DNA from: Volutella citrinella
Taxonomy: Eukaryota > Ascomycota > Sordariomycetes > Hypocreales > Nectriaceae
Direction: 5' to 3'
Assembly (NCBI GenBank): GCA_034401135.1
Contig: JAWZSP010000004.1
Span: 1,984,001-2,048,000 of the forward strand
Length of the DNA: 64,000 nt
The first letter of the stretch is position 1. Every line of letters starts with the position of its first letter. Positions 11,701 to 25,200 of the stretch are shown piece by piece. The notes under the pieces are model-generated. The model saw only the letters and a list, made by a program, of their open reading frames with translations, ran no database searches and was not told the origin of the DNA. The translations under genes and the position numbers were made by a program.

Positions 11701-13887
11701 TGTAGTGGACGTCCGTATTGTTGATGGTGTTCATCAGTTCAATCAGGGAAGACCGGAAGATTCCACCCAGAGTGGGCTTCCGGTTCACTGCGACTCCGAT
11801 CTTCCTGCCGCCGGCGGGTTTCACCGCATTGGACGAAGAGGAAGCAGCGTCCTTTTCTCTAACAGCAGACGCTGCATCCAAAACCTGCTTCAAGAACTCG
11901 TTGGTCGTGGCTCGCAAAACGGCCATGTGCTCGTCGGGAACGGTATCCCGATTCTTTTCAATGAAGCCTTCTGACTCATATGTAACGTCGATAGCGTAGT
12001 GGCAAACAGTGAAGGCTGACTTGCCGAATCGCGGCTTCTTGTAGAACTTGTGCTTATCGCCAGAGTAGTTGTGATGTAGCTTCGTCACAAATTGGTCGTC
12101 TGAGCCCATGGGAAGACGGGATTCTTCGTCCAGAAGAGAGAGAATACCCATCTTGCCTTCGATAAGGTCGATGCAGGGCTGGTTGTCAGAGAAATCAATG
12201 AATGTCCAGTCGATCTGTTCTCTGAGATATTCTTCCTGTTCCAGCTTGAAGACATGCTGGTTGAACTCTTGCTGAAGCTTCTCGTTGGCATAGTTGATAC
12301 AGAATTGCTCAAATGAGTTCTTTGCAAAATGCTCGAAACCATAGATATCCAGGACACCGATGAATGAAGTCACGCGGTTCAAGACCTCCTCGGTGGCAAG
12401 GCTGTGGTTGATAATGTCAACGAGCCAGTCGAACAAGCTTGAGTAGATGAATTTGGCCACTGAGTCACGAACAACAATTGCCTGGGCCTGGCTCAGGTTT
12501 GAAGTGATCTTCTCACCGCGGGTAACAAGCTGCTTCTTGACAATCCACTTGGCAAACTCCGTAGCATTGACACCCAGGATGGAACTTGCCAGTTCGAGGG
12601 ACGGCTCGGTAGGAGCGAGAACGCTGTCGTTGCGTGATGCAGTGATTTTGACGTTGCCCAGATGGAGTAGACCTGCAAGCAACTTGAAAATGGCAGTTTG
12701 CTGTGATTCCGAAACTCCAATCGTTCCGAGTGACTTCTTTGTAGCTTCGAACTCAGCCTTGTCGTCAACGCCGTCGATTGTTGGGCAGTTTCCTTGATTC
12801 AGGTACTCGAATTGTTCGATTGGAAGAATGCTGAGTTCTTGGCGCTCCTTCTCCGACGCACCGGCCACAAGCTGGTAGAAAATGTGATAGTTTCGCTCCT
12901 TGAGAGGCTGGAAGACCAGACGAGACCGTTCCAACAGGTATGTCCGGATCTTGGCGCCGATAATGTTTGTATGCTCGTCAAACATGATCTCGATGTACTT
13001 TCCGAATCGAGAGGAGTTGTCGTTTCGGGTGGTTTTGGCGTTGCCAAACGCCTCCATAATAGGGTTGGTCGCAAGAATCTGTTCCTCCGTCTCACTCATA
13101 GCCTCGGGACCTCGCTTCGAGCGGGCGCCCGGGTTATCGGGAGACTCTCTGGTAGCGAAATAGCGCATGATGTACTTGGCACTGACAGTCTTGCCGGCAC
13201 CTGACTCTCCAGAGACCACAATGGTCTGGTTCTTGGTATCTCGAATCATGTCCCTGTTGCGACACATGAGTAGGCATCAATAACAAACGGCGGGAGAACT
13301 GACATGAAGGCCTCCTCAGCAATGGCGAATAGATGGGGAGCTTGCGTCGCTCGCTGCTTCCCGGCATATACCTGCACCATGCCAGGGACATAGAGCGAAT
13401 CAACTCGAGCGAATGGGTTCGTTGCGATCAGGACGATACCACTGTAGGTGTAGATTTCCTTCTGCATGTATCGTAGTCGAATCGCCTGGAGGACTGTAGG
13501 ATCAGAGCGTCAGTAGGCGACACGTTGGGGAGTCGGTTGTTTTGGAGGTGCGTACCGGCTGGCTCGTTGAGATGGGACAGGTTGGTGAGATCATCGCTGG
13601 CTTCGAGCATCGTCGGGTTCATCAAAGGGGGGAGGGCGGGGTCAGAGCCAGACTGCAAGGCTTCGACCGACACCTCGATGGTCTTGGTCTAGATGTTGCA
13701 CTGGCATTAGTCTCTCTAATGTTCCCGGCATAGCAAAGGAGATGTGGCATACCTCGCCATTTTCCAGCTCGAAGACCAGCTTGGCCTTGGAGCCATCTAT
13801 CGTCTTGCTAACGAGTTCTGAGGCTACCCAACCCTCGGCGGCATCGGGCTGCCACGCTCTCGTGCCGACATCGTAAGTTGATGCCAT
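8766..13887 (-). CDS. class V myosin heavy chain
   Basis: Seven exons (13887-13753, 13688-13556, 13493-13304, 13253-9404, 9341-9268, 9199-8985, 8914-8766) give 1581 residues, standard for fungal myosin V. Layout: N-terminal SH3-like segment; motor with P-loop GESGAGKT (about 168-175) and switch II DIYGFEHF; IQ motifs for light chains or calmodulin at about 780-935 (AIMIQKNLKAKYYRRR, TTIQRVWRGHKQR, LTIQRAWRS, TLIQSLWRGKLARRE); coiled coil to about 1080; proline- and serine-rich linker; and a C-terminal cargo-binding dilute domain at about 1200-1530. It carries secretory vesicles and organelles along actin cables to the hyphal tip. The small terminal exons were recovered from conserved dilute-domain residues and all phases close. 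The acidic tail ends in EVDEAELEE. Confidence 0.95.
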
Positions 13888-15909
13888 GGAGGCGGCAGAA
13901 TGACCAGGTCCGAGACCAGGCTGTGTGGGAACAAACGATGAAGCGCCAAAGGCAGGAGGGGCGGAAGTGAGATAGGTGGGGGATCAAAGGGCGGCGGGGG
14001 AAGCAGGCCAGCAGGTAGAATTCATGAGCGACCAAGGCAGTGTGGCTTCGCTTAAGGTGATCGGGTTCCCAAAGGGGAGTCGAGGTCGATGGTTGATGCC
14101 GTCGATGTCAGCAGCTTGCCGATAGAGAGTCGGCAGCTAGTAGCTTCTCTGGCGTTGCGGCCTCAGGAGGTCGCCAATGCGAGACCACTCAGCTGTGCCT
14201 CGTTGAGGATGAAATCAGCCTTGCCTTGCTCCGACGAAAAGGCAGCAAAGGCAGGTCAACAACAATGGGAGGCAGGGCAGAGACAAGATGTATCAAGGTC
14301 CTGGGGGTGAAGAAAGAGTTGAAGCGGCCTTGGACCTCAGCGGACACCGCAATAATGCCAGCACGCGTTTTTGCTCCTGATTCAAGGGCCCCAAATGCAG
14401 TATGGGGCGCGAGAGCACGGGGCAAGGGGATGGAGACGCAGGGGCTCAATGCGCTAAGATATTTGGTAGCTGAGACTCCTGGACGAAGTGCTCTCTTCTG
14501 GGGAACGGCGGGGCCAGGTACCTTTTCGCAGGCGCTGGGGACTCGACGCACTAGCACTGGCCACCCAGCCTCCCGTCGCGATGGGCAAGCCAGACCCAGG
14601 CGGGCTGGGAATTAGGGGTTCAAGGTTTCCAATAGGGGCCATGGCCTTCTGCCCATAGTTGGAGAGCACGACATCATGTTTCCTGCCTCCAGGCCCTGGC
14701 AGTTTTTCGACGCATTGGCCATGAATGCGAACTGGGCCAGCGTGACTGACCGTAGTTCTGGTCATAAATGGAAATTACCTAGCATACAGCGAGCCTACAG
14801 AGGCACCGTCTCCTTTCCCTTGCCGCCCCGCCTGGTGCCAGCTAGTAACTGACCAGCGCAATGCATCTTGTGCTGGTGGTCGAATGCATTGGTGCTCATG
14901 CGCATTCCGGCCAGTTATATGAGTACTATAGCTATTCGAGAACTGCTTGGAAGAAGTGTGAACAGCTAATATAGGTTCACCGAGCTCACAGACCGCTCGA
15001 ATCGAATGGGGGTAGACGAGAAGCACAGGCTCCATTCTGGCCCTCCTAGCTTCTATACCTTGACCAAGGATGGCTGCGTGCGCCCGGACATGGGCACCGC
15101 ACGAATGTCTCCTTGTCGTTTATGGTGACGGCTGCCATTTCCGTCAGTGACTTCCACCGCCGTCGTCAGCAAAGCACGACCGGCATGGGTGCCAGGAGGA
15201 ACAAAATACAAGGGACAGGGTCAGTGTCACCGCTTGAGCATGGCGCACTGTGCCTGTGCCATCACGGGAGTCATGGGACCGACCCTGCATGGATCTCTTG
15301 CTGCTTACTAGCAGTCAGGTCCTTGGGCAGGCCGGCAGCTCATTCTGCGAAACGCAACTGGAGGAAATAACTAGCACCTATTGCATTTCTGACACCTTCC
15401 AGTATTTGGCTCAAAGACTGACCCACGGCCTGGGAAGAGCACGTTGATGTACACAGGCTTGCGAGAAGGTCTTGAGAGTTCCCTTTGATTTCAAATTTGT
15501 GTATGCAAGTTTTTCTATATTTGGCTGGTGGGTTGGGTGTCAAATGCGTTGAAGCACTCTCTGTTGACCCGGCACATCCCATTGTTGAGTTCCGTAACGC
15601 CGAGCCCATGTTAGCTGCACCAGCCGGGAGCTTGGTCCGGCTAAGGCCATGTGCGATGCTACCCCAGCGACCATGAGGCCCGCCCCCCTCCAATGTTTCC
15701 AGATTTCCCCTTTTGGACTTCTCAGTCAAAGTGCTTTTTGCTCCAAGTGTGCGACGAACCAAATTCATTCAAACGGGACGGCACGATTTGCTGCTAGTAA
15801 GAAGCATTTCTGCCAGGTCTCATTTCTGATCTTTTCGCCCGAGCAGTCAAACGATTGAAGGATGCCAAGCGTCATGCCTGGTCTGCGGTCGCATTCTCGT
15901 GTGGTCTAA
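13888..15909. other. 2.0 kb intergenic region upstream of myosin V
   Basis: No supported gene. The part next to 13887 is the myosin promoter and leader; the other end is the 3' UTR side of the phosphoglycerate dehydrogenase gene. Open frames of 60-140 codons occur on both strands but are basic, proline- and serine-rich, overlap one another, and lack recognisable domains or splice-supported partners. Confidence 0.55.
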
Positions 15910-17780
15910 TTAATAAAGCACACGAGTCATAATTCGAGCTATATCGTTGTGGTTAGAGATTGTAACTGACAACGTATCGCAGTTTCCAAGTAGTCACTTA
16001 CAGCTGAGGGCCTCCAGGCTTTCTGTGATGTCCTTGATCTGCTCATAGCGCACGTTGCTGACGTCCGCCATCATGTAGGCAATCTATTGAGTCTGGTTAG
16101 CGAGACATCCTTGTTTGAAAATCAATATAGCCGTGGTAAGGGGATAGCTGCCCATGGGGCTGCTGAATCTGATCGTACCTCGCCCTTGCTGTCACTGATC
16201 TGCTTGGTGACGTTGTGGTCGCCGAGAATCTCGTTAACTATTCGGAAGAGTTAGAACGTACAAAAACTGGCAGGGAGCGACAATCGTACCTTTACGCAGC
16301 ACACCTGGCACGTTGCGGTGGATGTAGATGACCTGGAACCTGATTAGATCTTGCTTGTTCGGGAGCTGTTGGGATAGTACTAACTCGGGCATGGTCCGAC
16401 TCGTCGAGGGTGAGGGATCGCATTTGGATCTCGGGAAGGTTGACACTGCCCAGGGTGATGCCCTGGTTGATGTATCGAACCAGAGCTTCGCTCACTAATG
16501 TCACGGATTAGTTTTGGCCAACATGGCAGGATGATGGGTCCTTCTGATGACCTACCCTCGATACCAATAGCACGCTGTGCCTCCTCAGTGCTGCCTCCAA
16601 TGTGAGGGGTAAGAATAATGTTGTTGAGGCTTCGCAGCTCATCGCCCCAGGTGTTGAGGCTGGCATTGAAGTAGTCGCCGTTGGCAGCGGGCTCGTGGGG
16701 GTACACATCGAGTGCAGCGCCAGCGACCTTGCCCGAGCGCATAGCCTTGATCAAGGCGGCGATGTCGACGACGCTGCCACGGCTAGCGTTGATCAAGTAG
16801 GAGCCAGTCTTCATCTGTTCGAATTGGGCGGTGGAAATCATGTCTCGCGTCTCGGGCAAATCGGGAACGTGAAGAGTGACAAAGTCGGCTTCGTTGAGGA
16901 GGTCGTTGAGAGTCGGCACCTGGCGAGCGGTTCCCAGAGCCATCAGGGTCACAACATCGTAGTAGATGACGTTCATTCCCATGGCCTCGGCAAGAACAGA
17001 AAGCTGGGAGCCGATGTGACCGTATCCGACGATACCTAGCAAGAGCGCGTCAGTTAATTGTGTTCAAGTTGCCGTGCTAACCTCCTGGGACTCGCATACC
17101 TAGTGTCTTGCCTCGGATCTCCCAGCACTTGGCGCTGACCTTGTTCCAAGTGCCGCGGTGCATCTCGTTGGAGCGGTCACCCAGCTGGCGGGCAAGAGTA
17201 ATGATTTCGGCAATGACCAGCTCGGCGACGCTTCGGGAGTTGGCAAAGGGAGAGTTGAAGACGGCAATTCCATGGCGGGCAGCGTAGTCGAGGTCAACCT
17301 GGTTGGTTCCGATGCAAAAGCAGCCGATAACGAGGAGGTTCTTTGCCTCGCTCAGCACGCGCTCGGTGAGCTTTGTCTTTGATCGAATACCGATGACGTG
17401 GACCTCGCTGCAGAACCACAGCTGTAAGTAATTGTGCCCCGCGATAGCATCAATCTGGGGGCGACTCACCGGATCTTTTCAATAAGTTGGTCTTCGGGCA
17501 ATGAGGTCTTCAGCGCCTCAACCTGGTAGCCCTGTCCCTTGAGAATCTCCTGGCCCGTGACATTCACGTTCTCTAGTAGCAGAATCTTGATGTCCTGGGT
17601 GTTGAAGGGCTTCAGCGCCTTGGGCGCAGCACGGTGGGCAAGCGCGCCACCCCAGCTGGAGGGGGGGGAGTTGAAGGTCGCGGTGGGCGACGTCGAGAGG
17701 TTCTGGCCCCAGCTGTGGGGGACAGCATTCTGCGCAGCGGCCGAGAGGCCTACGTTGATAGCCTGAGGAGCGGGCGTCAT
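15910..17780 (-). CDS. SER3: D-3-phosphoglycerate dehydrogenase (serine biosynthesis)
   Basis: Eight exons (17780-17470, 17407-17100, 17035-16556, 16494-16385, 16332-16290, 16237-16179, 16083-16002, 15938-15910) encode 473 residues. After a serine- and alanine-rich leader, KILLLENVNVTGQEIL opens the substrate-binding domain. The NAD Rossmann motif GIVGYGHIGSQL starts at about residue 207. INASRGSVVDI and LTPHIGGSTEEAQ carry the catalytic Arg and His. The C-terminal ACT domain begins VIYIHRNVPGVLRKVNEIL. The last exon is only 29 bp and restores the family ending LSSRIMTRVLY; reading through that intron would instead end LSCK. The enzyme oxidises 3-phosphoglycerate to 3-phosphohydroxypyruvate in the cytosol, and the ACT domain usually mediates serine feedback. 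Confidence 0.94.
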
Positions 17781-19232
17781 GGTGTTTTCAGGTCAATGGA
17801 TCTCGTCGCTGGCTGTGATGAGGGGTCGAATTGATGAGGGGCTTGTGGTAGTAGTGAGGGGCAGTCGATGATCTGCAAGTGTCAGAAATGGAGCGACTCT
17901 ACTCTGGCGTCGAGTGGAATGACAAGGTTAAAAAGGCCCAGGGCACGAGCGTTTTTCGAGCAATGGGTTTGAAGGTTCAAGTACGAGTAGAATTAATGTC
18001 GTGGGGATTAATTAGAGGCGCTCTTGTTGATGACTAGGTATTTTACACTGCGGCGAATGCGGCCTTGCAATCGGAGGCACAGCTTCGCGTAGAACCTCTT
18101 ACGTCTACACGTTATTAGTGCTTCTCCCGACTTCGGGCTGCCTGACTCATCACGGGCCAGGCACTGGAGCTGCTGAGGAATTGGCAGAGCAATTGTCAGT
18201 CATGATTAGTGCGTCATGAAGCGTGCTCCATACCAGAGTGCTGTGCTGGGGGCAGAAAAACTTTTTCCTTCCTTTGACTTCTCGATCTGGTTACTAGCAC
18301 CCGACTGGTGGCGAGTCAGCGGCTGGGAACTGCGGCATGGTTCCAGTCATTACTGGGATTGGGGCCTCCGTCTCCACAATCGAAAATCATTGGGCAACTG
18401 CCGAATTCTAGGTCATTGCGTGCTCTGTGACTCCGTGAGAGGCTGAGAGCGCTGTTGGTGGATTTGTACCTGTGGTGGTGTAGTCTGACACGGCCCTGGC
18501 TTCTCCCCTGTATCCCTAGGTCCCTAAGGTACTGAGTGAGTGCCACTACCTCGCTCTCGATTTCCTTGGCGCTGAGGAAGCATTGCACCTTGACAACCAA
18601 GGGCCTGTATTAAAGGATCTCACCCGTATGGACAATGTGCTCGATGAGCCCACTCAAGCCCAGCCGCTTCGAACGAGGACTAGGTCGGTCGACTGCCCAC
18701 CTTTGCTCAGAGCTGAAATTGTGTGCCCGCGTGGCTGAACAATCACGAAAATCCGACCGTGCGCGGAGTAGGGACAAAATACATGTTGCTATGAATTTGA
18801 ATTGATAGTCACTTTCTATATTATGCAACCGGAAAACCCTGCTACCTAGGAGGCTGATCCCCTTTCCCTGCTTTGTCTTTACGTCGGAAACGACTCGGAT
18901 AAGAAGGGACACCACACGAAACTTGAAAGAAATGAACAGAACATCGAGTGCCAAAAAAGGAGTCTGGTAGAAGCATTGCGATGTGAAGACGGGACTGTGG
19001 GCTAGCTCTGACTGATGATAGGGATCCAGAATTTGTCCCACGGCTCATTCGTAACCGCCTTAGCTGACAAGCTACTTTTCAACCTGCGTCGACCAAACAG
19101 TCTGTTTGACTCGCCCAACTTGGCTCCCATAAATATCTATGGTGCTAGTGAGCCGCCGTCTGAGAGGACGGATAGAATGGGTGTCTTGCTCAGTGTTTGG
19201 TATTTCCATGATTATGGCCATGGGGTCGGCGT
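17781..19232. other. 1.45 kb intergenic region
   Basis: This comprises the promoter and leader of the phosphoglycerate dehydrogenase gene on its left side and the NAP1 3' UTR on its right. No gene, RNA or repeat could be supported. Short open frames here lack coding character. Confidence 0.55.
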
Positions 19233-20721
19233 TCAGCTCTGTTTGCACTCGGCAGCCTCCTGTTTAGGCTTGCCAGACTCATCCTGCATCCATACAGTCA
19301 GCTTCATGGCCACGACAGCCCGTGGCATGGGTTTCTATGCACTTACATCGTCGTCCGACTCCTCGTCATCATCGTGGTCGTCGCTCAGGCCGTCCTCATC
19401 GTCATCCTCATCGTCGTCGAAATCGGCAGGGTCCAGCTCATCATCCGACCTTTCCTCGAAGGCAAGAGCTTCACCAGTGAACCAGTCAACGGCACGAGGG
19501 ATCAGCTTCTCCTTGATATCCTCTCCCAGTTGGTAGTCGAGCTCGAGTCGCTCCTCAATATCGGACTCGGCGTCATCGTCCTCATCGTCACTGGGGGGCT
19601 TAGGGGGCGAGAAGAAGTTGAAGAAAGACTCGGTGGGAACGGTCTTCTTCACAATACGAGTTTGCTTCGTGTCTAGTGACTCAGTTAGCGGGGCCATCAA
19701 CAGAGCTGCAATACTAGGCTGCGGGGAGGGGCATACTCTTATTCCTCTGCTTCTTGCTCTCAACGCGGACCGTCAGATCCTTTGAAGGGGCCCATTCAAT
19801 CTTGTCACCCTCGGCGTGGTCGTAAATAAAGTCGCCGCCGTAGCCGCTCTCGTTCTGGTAGAAGTAGGTCTTGGAAATCGTCTTGTTCTTGAAGAACTCA
19901 TTGGGGGCGAACTCGAAGATAAGTCGGAAGCCAGGCTGGTCGAGATACTCCATACGGACATCCGTCAGGTGCTTCAGGGCAGCCTCGTCGCGTTCTGTGA
20001 CCATCTCGGCCAGGGAGATCTGGTTCTTCATGGCGGACAGCCAGAATTCGGGAATACCCGCCACATCCTCGGGGATGTCGCTCTGCTTCTCGGGCTGGGC
20101 AGCAACCTCGGCACCCTCGGTCTGCTCCTCCTCGTCCTCCTCGCCGGCCTTGACCTCCTCGGCAGTAGGCTCGGAGGTACCGTTCACAATGGCGGATCGC
20201 TTTACATAGAGTGGGGAGAACTTGGCAAAGTACTTCTTCTCCAATTGGAGAACCTCCTCCTGGAACTCGGCCTCGAGCTTGGAGTGCTCCTTCTGAATAC
20301 CCTTGAGACCTGCTACGCGACGACGAACGGGGGCAGGCAGTGACTCGACGTAACCGGAAGATTGGCCCACAAGGGAGCCGAGACGTCCCTGAATCATCTC
20401 GAGAATTCGGGGGTCCTGGGCAAAGACGGAGGCAACAGCGGCACGGTCAAGGTCCTCTAGCGGGGGTGTCAAACGATCTGCACATTAACCACGGATGGGA
20501 CATCTATAGGGAGACTCACCCTCCTTGATGCTCGCGACGCCAGGCTGCTGGGCGTGAGAAGAGATGGGCGCGTTGTTGGCCGGAGTGTTCTGGGGCGTGC
20601 TGAAGGAAGGTGGGGTAGTTAGCAAGGGGGAGAGAAGGCTTATATGGCAGACGAGGCAAGGAGGATGGACTCACGGAGCCGTAGACGCGTCGGGTCGCTT
20701 TCCTCGGATAGGTTCGGCCAT
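19233..20721 (-). CDS. NAP1: nucleosome assembly protein NAP1
   Basis: Five exons (20721-20675, 20599-20520, 20477-19737, 19672-19347, 19283-19233) give 414 residues. The NAP fold runs from about residue 45 to 345 and includes [39 protein letters not shown] and [12 protein letters not shown] long acidic C-terminal tail for histone H2A-H2B binding follows. NAP1 chaperones histones between cytosol and nucleus and affects mitosis and septin organisation. The last exon, 51 bp, is recovered by splicing at GTAAGT and adds [15 protein letters not shown], a CaaX-type end as in many NAP1 proteins; without it the protein would stop within the acidic tail. Intron 2 is only 42 bp. The gene is divergent from the P5B ATPase. 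Confidence 0.94.
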
Positions 20722-22213
20722 GATGCTGGATTCGATGCAAAGAAATGCAGCGGTAGTCTCAAGGTCGGGTTGGGGATGTGTTTGGAGAGGGGAGGGTTGA
20801 AAAGGCGGCGACCGTTGACGTTGCTGAAATTTTGGTGGGGGGCGATAAGTCGGAAAAAATTTGGGCACTGGCCTGGTACCAGAAGCTTGTTGGGCCGCCC
20901 ACCGTGCTCAACTGGTGGGCTGGGCCGGAAGGGCGTTGCGAAGGTACCTTAAGCTCAGAGGTACAGTTCCCGCCGTTGCTTACCTCGCACCGTGTTGCCT
21001 CTACTGTTGACTCCGGGCTAAACTATCAATCCCCGCCAGGAGATAATCCAACTTGTCTTTCTCTACGTGCGAAGAGGAAGATGAGCTCGTTTATAGTACA
21101 ACGTTGACGTCCTCCGACGCTGATGGCCACTGATGCTGACCCTTGCAAAGTTCCGGGTTGTGACAGTGCCACCACCAATGCTCTCTTCAAGGCACACACC
21201 TTGGCTGCGGAGCATCGATCATGACAGAGGTAGGGGTAGTGAGGACCAAGGGAGCTAGCAGCATTATTATTGAACGCGCCTACTACCTGTAGTAGTCCCA
21301 ACGCCAACGTGGAACGCCACCATCCCCTCGCTTTCCAGAGGGGCCTGCAACAATCTGGCAGTGTTGGACGTGGCTATTTAAGTATTCATCGTTTCCGTAA
21401 ATGTGCCTATCTTGCCGCCTCTGCCCTGTCAAGGACGAAAGGGTTGGCGCCATTGCAGAGTCCACACACCCATCCCCCTCTCAACCATGCCGCTGGAGGT
21501 TGAGTGGAGGGTCCCTCACTGCATACGCACCGACGCCAAGCGCAACTACCGCCCAATGTCCCATGGAGGAATTTGGAGCGTGCGAGACGGATCCCTTTGC
21601 GCCCAGAACGTTGAATTGTGTCCAGCTGCGAAATCGCCCTTGCGTTTTGCCCTGGCAACAATAACATTACACCTTCTCGTCGCCAGGCAGTCCACAAATA
21701 TGCGTCATGTTTCAAGCAGCGCCCTCCTTGCCTCCCATAGCGCGTCAACAAGAAGTGGCCCCCACATCGAGGGACCTGGTACGGACCAGAGGCGGCCATA
21801 TCTATCCGGCCACGCTCTGTCATGATTGGGCGACATGTGCATTTCTAAAATATCGGGGTGCGCCGAAAGAAGTACCTCGTCAATCACCCGTGCACATTGA
21901 AGATAAAGTAGTAGTATACACTTCTGAAAAGATCGTACGTCACACGCTCGCCTCCGTCGTCAAGAAGGAAGCAGCATCCGTCTCAGACGCGGGGAACATG
22001 CCGCGCGCCGGTATTAGGCTGGCAGGTACCCCGCTAGCGGCAGTCATAGCCAATCAGAATAGAGAGATACGAGGCCGACTATCAGCCTTGCCACGGCGTA
22101 TCGCATCAATCTCGGCATCAAGTTTCGGTCCGCGTCAAGTGACGAGAACCCAGTTTAATCCAAGCACCAACATGTGCATGCGCTGAAAAAGTTTACCGCG
22201 GAGACACACGGCC
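20722..22213. other. 1.5 kb divergent intergenic region between NAP1 and the P5B ATPase
   Basis: This is a shared promoter region. It contains a strong CCAAT box near the ATPase start. Open frames up to 159 codons overlap on both strands (21400-22190) but show no domain, and their opposite-strand mirror images argue for chance. Confidence 0.55.
22050..22054 (+). promoter_or_regulatory. CCAAT box upstream of the P5B ATPase
   Basis: The sequence AGCCAATCAGA fits the fungal CCAAT-binding complex consensus RRCCAATCARR exactly and lies about 160 bp upstream of the ATG at 22214. Confidence 0.6.
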
Positions 22214-25200
22214 ATGGAGAATGATGATGCTTCCAACACTGGCCAGCCCGAACCGAGGCAGGGCTCTAATGGCCCTGTCTCGCTGTACCGCCTCAATTCC
22301 AACATGAGCAGATCAAGCGTGTTTGAGGACGTCGAAATGGCCCACGAAGAGGTATACATAGCCCAACAGCCTGTAATTCTGTATGCTAATAGGAGAAACC
22401 CCTGAAATTCAGCTCTATTCGGGACCTGTGGCCGAAAGCTTGCCCTCAAGTGTCTCTGCGTTCTCGCATCGGAGGCGACGAGCTGACTCGACGACAAGCT
22501 TCACGTATCACGACGATGAGCTGGACCAGCCTCCGTCAGAGGCAGATATCGAACAGGGCCTTGGGCATAGTGGGATCTACAGCAGGCGAAGCTTTTCGGA
22601 TGCCGGCGAATTGGCATTCGACCAGTTCAGTGATGCCAGCGAGGAGGACGACGTTTCTTCCGACCACGAATACGATGCCTCACACGACGACTACATCCTC
22701 CGACGACGATCGTCCACTCACTCTCGAAGCTCAATACATGCACACCTCCTCCGCAGGACCAGCACCGGCAGTGCTGGAAGCTTCCGCCTTCGCGGTCGCA
22801 CAAGCCAGAAGATCTACATGGCAAATGAGGATCTTACTATTGCCGTGGCAGGCTTTCGCACGAGCCAAATTGGCCTCATCGCTTATATTGCCATTTGTAT
22901 TCTCTCATGCGGCCTGGGGTATCTCGTCCTCAGGTGGATGCCTCGGTGGTACATTGCTCTCCTTGGCCAGACATGTTCACTGGAGAGCTGTGACTGGGTT
23001 GTGATTGAAAACCAGTGGGGCGAGCTCATGATTTCGCCGGTACAGTCGAAGCCGTATGGGCGTGCTTTATCGACCGTCTTTGGTCTACCAGATAAAATGC
23101 ACATGGATACCATGGACGAAGACAACGACCCTGTTCTGGATGACCTAAGGACAGTCGAGTATCGCTATGTTCGCTTTTACTTCCATTCTCTTCAGGATCA
23201 GTTCATGACCTGCAATGGCTGGAAGGACCCCAACTGGACCGATGTTCTTCTCGCGCGAGCTGGTCTTGACAGTGACGACAAAACTACAAGAGAGACGGTC
23301 TTCGGCAGCAACCTTATCGACATTGAGCAAAAGTCGATAGGCCAACTCCTGGTTGATGAGGTATACGACGACCACACCTGTTGAGGGTCGCAGCCCACTA
23401 ATACGTCAATTTCTAGGTCCTTCACCCATTCTACATTTTCCAAATTGCGAGTCTCGTCCTGTGGTCCATGGACAGCTACTACTATTATGCAGCTTGTATC
23501 TTTTTGATGTCTATTGCCAGCATTTCTGCAACCCTGGTGGAAACCAGAGCGGTGAGATCCCTTGTTCCTATGCCGTGTGAAACAGTCTAACGAAAACAGA
23601 CTATGAGGCGATTGCGCGAAGTATCGCGTTTTGAGTGCGACGTCAGAGTGCTTCGCAACGGCTTTTGTATGTCCGTATTCTCACCCATTTAATTCTTACT
23701 GACAATCAATGCCAGGGAAATACATCAGCTCGAGTGATCTTGTCCCGGGGGATGTTTACGAGCTCAGTGACCCAAACTTGACTCAATTCCCCAGCGACAG
23801 TCTGTTGTTGACTGGAGATTGCATTGTGAACGAAAGCATGCTCACAGGTATGTTGGGGTGAGATCATCCATCATTGGTAGCTTCCAACTGACTTTTTCAA
23901 AAAGGAGAATCCGTCCCAGTGTCCAAATTTCCGGCCACGGATGACACTCTATTTTCGATGGACCTTGCCGCATCAAGTGTGACACCAGAAATAGCCCGCC
24001 ATTTTCTCTTTTGTGGTACGAAAATTATCCGAGCAAGGCGGCCACAGGAAGATCAAGAAGGAGATGCTGTGGCCCTTGCAATGGTCATCCGAACCGGATT
24101 TAATACAACCAAGGGCTCTCTCGTCCGCTCCATGTTGTTTCCCAAACCATCGGGCTTCAAGTTCTACCGCGACTCGTTCAGATACATCAGCGTCATGGCT
24201 TGTGTGGCCGGTCTTGGATTTGTGGCATCGCTGGTGAACTTTCTCCGGCTGGGCGTGGCGTGGCATGTCATCATTGTTCGGGCGCTGGATCTCATTACAA
24301 TCGTTGTTCCTCCTGCGCTCCCAGCAACGCTAACCATCGGCACCAACTTTGCGCTCAGCCGGTTGAAGAAGAAGCAAATATTCTGCATCAGCCCTCAGCG
24401 CGTCAATGTCGGTGGAAAACTGGACATCATGTGTTTCGACAAGACTGGTACTTTGACAGAGGACGGCCTGGATGTTCTAGGTATTCGGGTTGCCGGCCCG
24501 AACGGCAGTCGATTTGGAGACCTTGTTTCCAAACCAAGGTTTCTTGCCGGTGGTAACCAGACCCCTTCCGACTTGGGCCGCGCCATCCTGCATACCATGG
24601 CAACTTGCCACTCCCTCCGTTCCGTTGATGGCGAGCTCGTTGGCGATCCGCTCGATCTGAAAATGTTTGAGTTCACTCAGTGGTCGTTTGAGGAAGAGCG
24701 ACAGAATGCCGCAGAAGGAGAGGACGATGATCAGGGCGGACTGACACCTTCCATCGCGCGGCCTCCTAATGTAGGTTCCAGAAATCATCCCCCTGGCATG
24801 AACATTGTGTGATTGACTTATCATCTAGGCTGCGTTCGAGTTGGGCGTGCTCAAATCTTTCGAGTTCGTATCTCAACTACGACGGGCCAGCGTCATTGTC
24901 CGCCAATTCGGTCGAAAGAGCGGTGATATTTATGTCAAGGGTGCCCCGGAAGCCATGCGCGAGATTTGCCGCCCCGAAACCTGTGAGTCCTCGCAAGAAC
25001 AGATCTGGCCCCCTGGGTATGGCTGACACCTCGGTAAAGTTCCAAGCGATTATGATGAGCTCTTGACTTACTACACACATAAGGGCTATCGTGTCATTGG
25101 ATGTGCTACGAAGCATGTGAAGAAGTTGAGCTGGGTGAAAGCCCAAAAGATGAGCCGTGCCGATGTTGAGAGTGGACTTGATTTCGTTGGCTTCATCATT

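Noticed and set aside
19335..20472. NAP1 unspliced frame ends as gene boundaries
   Set aside because: Reading through the introns truncates the acidic tail and loses the CaaX end. Splicing with phase-matched GT..AG sites gives the full family length.
21403..22186. Overlapping 138-159-codon frames upstream of the P5B ATPase
   Set aside because: Frames of similar length occur on both strands over the same bases, with no domain and no splice-compatible neighbours.
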